From the NCBI GenBank assembly GCA_013041835.1, contig JABDRH010000506.1, positions 1 to 18,621 of the forward strand: a stretch of 18,621 nt of DNA. The letters are read 5' to 3'. Below the pieces are notes generated by a model. It did not search any database. It was not told where the DNA came from and was given only the letters and a program-made list of their open reading frames with translations. The translations under genes were made by a program, and so were the position numbers. The stretch is from Desulfatitalea sp. GTDB taxonomy: Bacteria > Desulfobacterota > Desulfobacteria > Desulfobacterales > Desulfosarcinaceae. Positions 1 through 5,828 of the stretch are shown in pieces. Each line of letters starts with the position of its first letter. The first letter of the stretch is position 1.

Positions 1-1
1 C

Positions 2-208
2 TATGACCAACGCGGTCGTTTGTATCGGAGTGCTTTGAATAACCGAATTTTTTTGCCGGATATGGGCATTTTTCTGGTCGGCATAAGTGTCCTAACGGAT
101 CACATCGATCAACACACGACGGCTGGAACGGCCTTATCCGTGCCACTTCACGGGTTAACGCGAAAAGATATTGACATGGGCAGTCTTTTGAGATTCAGCA
201 CCAAGTAA
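2..208 (+). CDS. DUF1329-like envelope protein, C-terminal fragment (cut by window start)
   Basis: The frame is open from the first bases and ends at TAA 206-208, so only the last 68 residues of a gene that begins outside the window are present. The start YDQRGRLYR resembles the 'YD..G.L.R' stretch near the C-terminus of DUF1329 proteins, and the short basic tail (LTRKDIDMGSLLRF) fits how that family ends. DUF1329 proteins are LolB-like envelope proteins often encoded beside DUF1302 barrels and MMPL permeases, both of which occur later in this window. The assignment rests on pattern memory over a short fragment, so it is tentative. The internal ATG at 20 is unlikely to be a real start, because the coding frame extends to the window edge and no ribosome-binding site precedes that ATG. 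Confidence 0.45.
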   Translation, partial: YDQRGRLYRSALNNRIFLPDMGIFLVGISVLTDHIDQHTTAGTALSVPLHGLTRKDIDMGSLLRFSTK

Positions 209-261
209 GTCTTGTTATTCAGGCCAAAAAACGATCCAAAAGAAGAAAGGAAAAAGCATCA

Positions 262-479
262 ATGACGGCCAATGACAAACCTCCATGGAAAAAATCTCGG
301 ATGCCTTATGTTCGCACCGATGACGACGTCGAAAAGCTGACACACCTGGGCCAGGAAGAAAAGGCCATGTTTTCGGCCCCGAGGCCCATGAAGTGAACCT
401 GCAGATGAATGATGCGACGTATCATGAACTAATGAAGGTGTGGGATGCGACACCGCCGTTTATTCCAGACACTGCATGA
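262..479 (+). pseudogene. Small gene with apparent 1-nt frameshift (about 72 residues if repaired)
   Basis: ATG 262 follows an AAAGGA-type ribosome-binding site (about 247-255). The first frame gives 44 residues (MTANDKPPWKKSRMPYVR at the start) and stops at TGA 394-396. A second frame takes over exactly where the first degrades: read from about position 371 it gives FGPEAHEVNLQMND and continues to TGA 477-479. Adding one T to the TTTT run at 370-373 fuses the two into one protein reading ...EEKAMFFGPEAHEVN. This may be a true frameshift or a homopolymer sequencing error. The product is small, charged at the N-terminus, has no signal peptide or membrane helix, and I do not recognise it. It sits between the DUF1329-like gene and the 574 gene on the same strand, so it may belong to that transcript. 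If there is no frameshift, the 44-residue ORF alone would be the gene. Confidence 0.5.
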
Positions 480-503
480 TTTCAACGCTAAAACCATACC
501 CAC

Positions 504-531
504 TTGACGAAGTGTTTTACACTTTCGTCAA
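504..531. promoter_or_regulatory. 28-bp inverted repeat upstream of the 574 gene (operator or hairpin)
   Basis: Left arm TTGACGAAGTG (504-514) and right arm CACTTTCGTCAA (520-531) are reverse complements apart from one bulged base, separated by TTTTA. The repeat lies 43 bp before ATG 574 and 25 bp after the small frameshifted gene. A TTGAC...GTCAA palindrome is a shape typical of TetR-family operators. As RNA it would form a stem of about 11 bp, but no U-run follows, so it is a poor terminator candidate. Operator is the preferred reading, by inference. Confidence 0.4.
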
Positions 532-573
532 TTAACATCAGCATAAACAGAATAAAACCGAAAGGATCAAAAA

Positions 574-1386
574 ATGACTGAAAAGAAAACCGTTAAAGAT
601 TGGCGAGGTGAGCGTGACGAGCTTGGTTTCTGGAAAATGGAGGGTGCGACATCACCATTTAACAAGCTGTTCCGGCTTCCCTTTCCAGTGGATCCAACTT
701 TTAAAATTGACAACTTGCCTTGGCTCACCGACGAGGAGAAGGCCAAGGGCAATAAGCATTTGCAGGCATTTTTGAACCCCACATACGGGGCGGGCATCGG
801 TACGGGTGAGTTGCCCGGCCTGGAGGTCACCCAGCCGTTTCAGGCCGATTTTTGCATGATGAATGATCCTGAGGTGTGGAGTACATATTTTGAGTATTAC
901 GAACGCGCCGCCTGTTTGCTAATGGGAATCAATGATATGTGGGAGCTCGCCTATTTGACCACGTTCAAAAAAGGGATCGATGTGAGCCCAGAGCGTGCGG
1001 ATGATCCGGAAGTCCGCCGCAAGATGCATAACGCGATTCTGACGCTTGGCCCCTTTGCCGTCGAGAACAAAGACCAATACACGCTTCGTCTCCTGGCATG
1101 GGTGCCCTTTATGTTCCAGGAAAAATACGAGGATAAGCAATATCGTTTATCGGCGGAACAGATTGCCATGCTTCCCTACCCGGAGTCGTCGATATGGAAC
1201 CTGCAAGAAAGCCTCGTTCTCGAATTAACCTATGCGTATATTCGCCATACCATGACGGATGAGCTTTGGAATCGTTGCGTCGAGGTTTGGGGGGTTAAGG
1301 AAACCGGTCGATATCTGCAATGGATGGGGGCCTACGCGCATATGTTCAATTACAATTACGTGATGTTCCGCCGCGACGTATGGTAA
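574..1386 (+). CDS. Protein with AhpD/carboxymuconolactone-decarboxylase-like C-terminus, no CxxC
   Basis: This 270-residue protein has a clear start: GAAAGGA at 560-566 lies 7 bp before ATG 574. There is no signal peptide or membrane helix, so it is predicted cytoplasmic. The last 60 or so residues (ESLVLELTYAYIRHTMTDELW, then a GAYAHMFNYNYVM helix) resemble the closing part of the carboxymuconolactone decarboxylase/AhpD fold, where an 'E.....D.LW/TW' segment is followed by a helical '.G.Y.....N' segment. The CxxC pair of the peroxidase-active AhpD members is absent; its cysteines are isolated. At 270 residues it is longer than single-domain members (about 110-190), and the first 90 residues are unrecognised. 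It precedes a dehydrogenase gene by 270 bp and may share its pathway. It could instead be an unrelated helical protein, so the fold call is moderate to weak. Confidence 0.45.
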   Translation: MTEKKTVKDWRGERDELGFWKMEGATSPFNKLFRLPFPVDPTFKIDNLPWLTDEEKAKGNKHLQAFLNPTYGAGIGTGELPGLEVTQPFQADFCMMNDPEVWSTYFEYYERAACLLMGINDMWELAYLTTFKKGIDVSPERADDPEVRRKMHNAILTLGPFAVENKDQYTLRLLAWVPFMFQEKYEDKQYRLSAEQIAMLPYPESSIWNLQESLVLELTYAYIRHTMTDELWNRCVEVWGVKETGRYLQWMGAYAHMFNYNYVMFRRDVW

Positions 1387-1480
1387 GCAGCGTGGTTTTT
1401 TCGCCACTAGGGCAGGCTGATGTGATGAACATGCCCCGCCGTGGTGACGGAGTTTTCTATGGGTTCGCGCAAAAATTAAA

Positions 1481-1496
1481 GAATATCGAGATATTC
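1481..1496. promoter_or_regulatory. GAATATC-GA-GATATTC inverted repeat (possible operator)
   Basis: Two perfect 7-bp arms around a 2-bp centre lie in the gap between the 574 gene and the dehydrogenase. A short, nearly continuous palindrome suits a dimeric repressor better than an RNA hairpin, since a 2-nt loop is sterically poor. The regulator is unknown and no promoter hexamers are clear nearby. Confidence 0.25.
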
Positions 1497-1596
1497 CGTA
1501 TTTGTGTAACGCAGCCGGGTGAGATGGATCGGCGCATAAAAATGTGAAGTTATTTTTGCGCGAGCCCTAAGCACTATGCATAACAGGAAAATGGGC

Positions 1597-1622
1597 CCGG
1601 CCGGCATGAGATATCCGGCCGG
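1597..1622. repeat. Paired CCGGCCGG blocks forming a GC hairpin before the dehydrogenase gene
   Basis: CCGGCCGG occurs at 1597-1604 and again at 1615-1622, separated by 10 bp. Each block is itself palindromic, so together they form an 8-bp all-GC stem. It ends 33 bp before ATG 1656 and has no following T-run. It could act as an mRNA leader hairpin or as the end of an upstream transcript. The rest of 1387-1655 shows no convincing gene; a 41-codon ATG frame at 1425-1547 lacks a ribosome-binding site. Confidence 0.35.
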
Positions 1623-1655
1623 TTCCAGCAGGGTGTGAATGAAAGGAGTTTGTTT

Positions 1656-2537
1656 ATGACCTCATCATCGATGTTGATTCCTGATCCACCGCCGTTGGAT
1701 CGTATATTGTCGCTGCAAGGCCGGTGTGCGGTGGTTACCGGTGGCGGCCGAGGACTGGGGGAGGCGATTGTGATGCGGCTGGCCGAAGCCGGAGCTACGA
1801 TCGTGCTGACCGGCAGGGGACGTGAAGCGCTACAGCGCGTCGAGGCGCGGGTCACCGCGGCGGGAGGCATGGCGGTGGGGGTTCAGGCGGACGTCCGCCG
1901 CACCGAGGATTCCCAAAAGGTGATGAACCTGGCGATGGAGCGGTTCGGACGCGTTGACATCCTGGTCAATAACGCCGCATTGGTGACAACGTGCCTGGCG
2001 ATGGAGATGACCGAGCCGCTGTGGGACGAGATGATCGACACCGATCTCAAAGGCGCGTTTTTCGCCTCCCAGTTCGCTGCCAAGGCGATGATCGAAGGGG
2101 GTCGCGGCGGCCGCATCATCAACCTGTTGTCTGCGGCTGCGTTCAAGCCCACAGGAATATTTTTAGCCTACGGCGCGGTGAAAGCCGGCCTGTGGGCTGT
2201 CACCCAGTCCATGGCCGACGAGCTGGCCGAACACCGAATATTGGTTAACGCCGTCAGCCCGGGACCCACCTTAACCCAAGAAAAACTCGCTCATATACAG
2301 GACGGCACGTTGGCAACGTCCGAAACGCCGCCCGGCGCGGTCAAAACAATTCAAAAGTTAAAGGCCATCGGCGAGACGCAACTGAAAAGTGGTTCGATGG
2401 CCTCGCTTCTTCCGCTGGGCCGCTTAGGATATCCCGGCGATATCAGCAACGCGGTGTTGTTTCTGGCATCTGAAATGGCCTGCTATATCAGCGGCGTTTG
2501 CCTGACCGTAGACGGCGTCCAAGGAAACCCGTTCTAA
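1656..2537 (+). CDS. Short-chain dehydrogenase/reductase (classical SDR)
   Basis: ATG 1656 is chosen over the upstream GTG 1635 because AAGGAG (1643-1648) sits 7 bp before it; the product has 293 residues. The cofactor loop TGGGRGLG (28-35), the NNAA motif (105-108) and the catalytic serine, tyrosine and lysine (S159, Y172 and K176 in YGAVK) are all present, as is the family's C-terminal segment (LFLASEMACYISG, VDGV). The strand after beta-2 reads LTGRGRE without an acidic residue, suggesting NADP(H) preference (inference). It oxidises or reduces an alcohol/ketone; the substrate is not readable. It is about 35 residues longer than FabG-type enzymes, partly from an extended loop after VSPGPTLTQEK that covers the active site and may fit a bulky substrate. 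The next gene starts 40 bp downstream on the same strand, so the two are probably co-transcribed. Confidence 0.9.
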   Translation: MTSSSMLIPDPPPLDRILSLQGRCAVVTGGGRGLGEAIVMRLAEAGATIVLTGRGREALQRVEARVTAAGGMAVGVQADVRRTEDSQKVMNLAMERFGRVDILVNNAALVTTCLAMEMTEPLWDEMIDTDLKGAFFASQFAAKAMIEGGRGGRIINLLSAAAFKPTGIFLAYGAVKAGLWAVTQSMADELAEHRILVNAVSPGPTLTQEKLAHIQDGTLATSETPPGAVKTIQKLKAIGETQLKSGSMASLLPLGRLGYPGDISNAVLFLASEMACYISGVCLTVDGVQGNPF

Positions 2538-2577
2538 CGGAGGCCGGCAACAGAAGTAACACAAAGGAGAATTTATT

Positions 2578-3417
2578 ATGGGTCGAATGACGCCTGAAGT
2601 ACTTATGGGTGAGTTGAGTCTGATGTGGCAGGACATCTTCAATTGGGCGAGCTGGTCCATTGTTTTGGTGATGCTGATCATTGCCTGGCGCATGGGCGTA
2701 CGGCAGAAAACGCCTTTTTATGTTTTTGCGATTCTGGCGGTAGGAGCAGGCGCCTTTATCGAACCGCTGTATGATGTCGCGTTCGATCTCTGGTTTTTCG
2801 ACGTGCACGATGGCCAGCCGGGTGCAATGGTTTCTCATTTCACCGCGTTTGGCGTCATACAGCCGATCTGGGCGATTAGCGGTTATATCATTTTGTACGC
2901 CATGGCCTGCCTGTATGCGGGGCGTATGATGTTCGAGGGACGCGTTACCATGCCGATTTTCATTCTGATCTGGTTTGCCGAGATATTTGCTTCGTGCGTT
3001 TTCGAAGTGATCGGCACCGGTGTTGGCATGTATACCTACTATGGCCCTTATGTTCTTCGAATTTGGAATTACCCTCTCGTCATTGCTTTCCTGGAAGGGA
3101 CGCAGGTCATTTTGTTCACGGTTGTAGCGGTTCAATGGTGGCAACGCGTTACCACGCCGCTAGGACTGGCTGGTTTATTCGTAATCTTTCCGGTCACGTT
3201 TCTGGGCACTAATTGTGGCATCGGCGGTCCTCTTGTCATTGCATTACATCTGTCCGAGGACCTGTTCAGCCAACAAATCATTTGGAGCGCGACACTATTG
3301 ACCATGGGATTATGTACCCTGGCCGTAATTGGTGCGTACAGGTTTTTGCCTAAAGCTGCAGCACGTACAGCGCAGAGTCCGGACCTGATCAACCATCCGC
3401 AAACAGTTCCCGCTTAA
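2578..3417 (+). CDS. Seven-helix integral membrane protein of unknown function
   Basis: This 279-residue protein starts at ATG 2578 with AAAGGAG about 9 bp upstream. Seven hydrophobic segments are visible at roughly 24-38, 46-66, 93-115, 125-148, 163-187, 196-222 and 236-254. Conserved-looking polar motifs sit at helix edges: GAFIEPLYDVAFDLWFF (58-74), FEVIGTGVGMYTYYGPY (142-158), NYPLVIAFLEG (164-174) and GTNCGIGGPLVIALH (210-224). Charged residues inside these segments (E62, D66, E143, E173) suggest a catalytic or ligand-binding membrane pocket rather than a simple anchor. The overall look (helical bundle with E, GxGxYxYYG and NYP motifs) faintly recalls membrane-embedded carotenoid-modifying hydratases, but I do not claim that family. 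It follows the SDR gene closely and may act on the same lipophilic compound. The C-terminal 25 residues are a soluble tail. Confidence 0.8.
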   Translation: MGRMTPEVLMGELSLMWQDIFNWASWSIVLVMLIIAWRMGVRQKTPFYVFAILAVGAGAFIEPLYDVAFDLWFFDVHDGQPGAMVSHFTAFGVIQPIWAISGYIILYAMACLYAGRMMFEGRVTMPIFILIWFAEIFASCVFEVIGTGVGMYTYYGPYVLRIWNYPLVIAFLEGTQVILFTVVAVQWWQRVTTPLGLAGLFVIFPVTFLGTNCGIGGPLVIALHLSEDLFSQQIIWSATLLTMGLCTLAVIGAYRFLPKAAARTAQSPDLINHPQTVPA

Positions 3418-3768
3418 GGGAACCCCCAATGTTGCATAAAAAAGATGGTCGAAATGAAACAGATTATCACGGATTTTGGGGAGTGCCCCCCAATGCTGTT
3501 GACTTCAAAAAAGCTGTGCGTCACTTGCGGGCGGGCATAAAGCCCGCCCCTACAAAATTTGGCCTGCGAGCCACTCTGATGCAGGGCTTGGTTTTAAGTT
3601 CGCCCACTCTCGGAATTAACCAATCCATGATTCGTAGCATCCCATTGATATACTGTCACATATTTTTGTCTTCCAGCTTTCGAATCAACTCAGCGGGCGA
3701 AGTTAGGGCCCAGCGCAGATTACCGAATTAGGACGCTACCAAAGAGGATTTAAGGATGCAGGCAAAAA
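3418..3768. other. Intergenic gap between convergent genes
   Basis: This gap separates the + strand membrane protein from the - strand barrel gene. I see no convincing gene. A 100-codon + frame (3429-3731) runs straight through a dispersed hairpin and has no ribosome-binding site. A 28-codon frame (3454-3540, ending LCVTCGRA) stops inside the same hairpin, so it may be a remnant. No strong T-tailed terminator is present for either flanking gene. Confidence 0.4.
3529..3549. repeat. GGGCGGGC / GCCCGCCC hairpin, dispersed-repeat type
   Basis: Perfect 8-bp GC arms (3529-3536 and 3542-3549) flank ATAAA, followed by CTAC. Read on the - strand this is GTAGGGGCGGGC-TTTAT-GCCCGCCC, the form of a short mobile-looking hairpin scattered in many anaerobe genomes (recalled, not searched). 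It lies between convergent genes and could also help end transcription. Confidence 0.5.
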
Positions 3769-4974
3769 TCAGAAATATCGTCCCAGCTCGATCATTATTA
3801 ACGCATCCGCTTCAATCTCGGACAAAGGGTCATTAGGGGCCACATTCCCTACACCGCGCATCTCTATGGATACTTTATATGAATCGCCCATCCTTCTGCT
3901 GGCCTCCAAATAAAAGGAGCGTGACCTGTTTTCTACATCCTGAATGATTGCCGCGACCAATTCCGTGGATTGCATGTCATTAAGGGATAGACGGACGCCT
4001 AGCGCCAAGTCGTTATTCATCGGTTGAAAATCTCTTTCGTCATAAAGATATTCACTGATGATGCCCACATCCACACCCAGTGAAGCAATATCCGGGAAGG
4101 TGTATTCAAAACCAGAGACAGCGGCGAAAAATGGGTCCCCCTGCCCGGAACGGGATATCGCCTCCAACTTCAACAGCCATGACTCGAAGGTCGCCTGAAT
4201 ATCCACACTCGTTTGGTTGATGATATCATAAATGGGAATCAATACGGTTTCACCGTACGGGTTGACCTTGGAAACCAAAGGATCGAATCGCGGTTCACGG
4301 CTTGTGCCGTAAAAGTGGGCCACACCCAAATCCCAGGGGCCTATCGTGTGAGACCAGCGCATGGCAAAATCGATATGCTTCTCCTCTGCTCCCGACTCAT
4401 AAACGGCATTTTCGTTGTCAACGAGAACCCGTGATCCCGGCCGTCCGTCACGGCCGGGAAATGTCCTTTCCCGAAAACCGGGCAACAGGAACATATCCAC
4501 GTATCCCCAATCCCGAACGAGCGTCAGCAGCACCATCGGCTGACCCAGCAGATCTTCCCCACTGGAGCTTTCCACCATGTCTATCTGATTGATAATATTT
4601 ACTAAATGACTTGTCTCGGTCACGCCCCAAAAGACACTGTCGATCCCGACACGCAATTCCCAGTTGGCATGCACCGTATGATACTTGAGTTCACGAATAT
4701 CCACATGGGATCGTTCCGAGTCGTTTTGGTCTATGCGGGCAAATGGGGTAAAAGTGATGCTGTCCTTGGAATCCGGAAATGGGTAATACAGTTCCGCTTC
4801 GGCAGATACTGAAACGTTGTTGCTCTTCTGATCGCTGCGTACCGGCGATTTATAAAAATGTTGGAACTCAGCACCGACATTGCCGGTCAGCTCAATGGCC
4901 CATGCCAAGTTGGCGTTAAACAAAAGAATGAGTATGGCAAGGTGCGCTAAAGAGACTCTTTTTGAGGTATGCAT
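3769..4974 (-). CDS. Outer-membrane beta-barrel protein of the RND/LolA-like operon
   Basis: This 401-residue protein begins with a signal peptide: basic MHTSKR, a hydrophobic core, and cleavage probably after NLAWA (about residue 26). The mature part alternates polar and hydrophobic residues in short strands and ends in an aromatic residue (LGRYF), the usual insertion signal of outer-membrane barrels. A segment reading VGIDSVFWGVTETSHLVNIINQ resembles the 'G.Q...WG......NP.D' region of DUF1302-type porins and of the paralogue at 14500-16032. It starts 3 bp after the LolA-like gene stop with little ribosome-binding site of its own, implying translational coupling. The likely role is the outer-membrane end of a route for a hydrophobic molecule; direction and cargo are not readable. 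Family call from pattern only. Confidence 0.75.
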   Translation of the reverse strand: MHTSKRVSLAHLAILILLFNANLAWAIELTGNVGAEFQHFYKSPVRSDQKSNNVSVSAEAELYYPFPDSKDSITFTPFARIDQNDSERSHVDIRELKYHTVHANWELRVGIDSVFWGVTETSHLVNIINQIDMVESSSGEDLLGQPMVLLTLVRDWGYVDMFLLPGFRERTFPGRDGRPGSRVLVDNENAVYESGAEEKHIDFAMRWSHTIGPWDLGVAHFYGTSREPRFDPLVSKVNPYGETVLIPIYDIINQTSVDIQATFESWLLKLEAISRSGQGDPFFAAVSGFEYTFPDIASLGVDVGIISEYLYDERDFQPMNNDLALGVRLSLNDMQSTELVAAIIQDVENRSRSFYLEASRRMGDSYKVSIEMRGVGNVAPNDPLSEIEADALIMIELGRYF

Positions 4975-4977
4975 TGC

Positions 4978-5778
4978 TTACTTCGCACGTTTAAGGGCGG
5001 CCTGATCAAAATCCCGCTCAGTGAGCCCCACTCCGAAACGGTATTCGCTGTATTCCAGCGTGGTACTCCTTTTTGTCTGATGGTTCTCCATGATCCAATG
5101 CATCGCACGCCAATACTTTTCATCAAATAATTGATAGCCCTTTACCAAAAGAGTCTTCAGCAACTTGTTTTTGCGATCATAATAGTCCACGCGCTGAATA
5201 CGATACTCGGCAAGGTCATGCCATACCATCATTCTTGTATAACCGGAGTAGGCATAGGTGGGAATCCATTCCGACACAAAACAATCCAAATCCCCACAAG
5301 GTTCATTACGCAAGTATTTGTACTTGTACTTTTCTATCTCCATCGAGCTGAAATCCTCAAACGAGAATTCGCTTCCCATGAATGAGCCGGATTTTTTCTT
5401 TGATGAGATGCGTTTCACACGTTTAAGCGCCGGAAGATACAGCCACTGATCGTCATCCGTATGCGTGTGGCTGTAAGTTAACATTGCCGTGCCTTTGACA
5501 TCCGCGGGTTCGTCAAAGATGCTGAGAAACCAGTCACCATCGTCTTCACGCTCAAGCGTCAGGATTCTCATCCGCCGAACCCGTGAACGGCCGCGATCAT
5601 CCCTTAACGTCATGGTGAATATTTCCTGGCAATCACCGAATCCGCTAAGACGACGATCAGCTTCTTTCGCGATTTCAAGACCCTTTTCTTCAGGACTAGG
5701 CGATTGCGCCCTTGAATCACCCACTGTAACAAAAAAAATAACGGCTATCACCGTAAAACCCATTCTTAGAATACCCAT
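4978..5778 (-). CDS. LolA-like outer-membrane lipoprotein-sorting family protein (PF17131-type)
   Basis: Start ATG 5778 is preferred: a GGGAGGGGG ribosome-binding site precedes it, and the product (266 residues) then begins with a signal peptide (MGILRMGFTVIAVIFFVTVG, cleavage after DSRAQ). ATG 5826, two bases after the permease stop, is an alternative that adds 16 residues. The family signature is strong: DEPADVKGTAMLTYSH, DDQWLYLPALKRVKRISSKKK, then GSEFSFEDFS around residues 90-145. These proteins adopt a LolA/LolB-like half-barrel that binds acyl or other lipidic ligands in the periplasm. Encoded between an RND permease and a barrel, it is a plausible periplasmic shuttle for the same cargo. 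The paralogue at 16058-16831 shares the same central block. The partner role is inferred from gene order. Confidence 0.88.
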   Translation of the reverse strand: MGILRMGFTVIAVIFFVTVGDSRAQSPSPEEKGLEIAKEADRRLSGFGDCQEIFTMTLRDDRGRSRVRRMRILTLEREDDGDWFLSIFDEPADVKGTAMLTYSHTHTDDDQWLYLPALKRVKRISSKKKSGSFMGSEFSFEDFSSMEIEKYKYKYLRNEPCGDLDCFVSEWIPTYAYSGYTRMMVWHDLAEYRIQRVDYYDRKNKLLKTLLVKGYQLFDEKYWRAMHWIMENHQTKRSTTLEYSEYRFGVGLTERDFDQAALKRAK

Positions 5779-5828
5779 CAGCAATTCCCCCTCCCAAAAG
5801 GTAGATTTATCTTGTGGTCGTTCCATTT

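Noticed and set aside
20..208. Independent 62-residue gene starting at ATG 20
   Set aside because: The frame is open to the window edge and the residues before ATG 20 (YDQRGRL) belong to the DUF1329-like pattern, so this is the tail of a longer gene.
3429..3731. 100-codon + frame downstream of the seven-helix protein
   Set aside because: It reads through the dispersed GC hairpin at 3529-3549, has no good ribosome-binding site, and resembles nothing.
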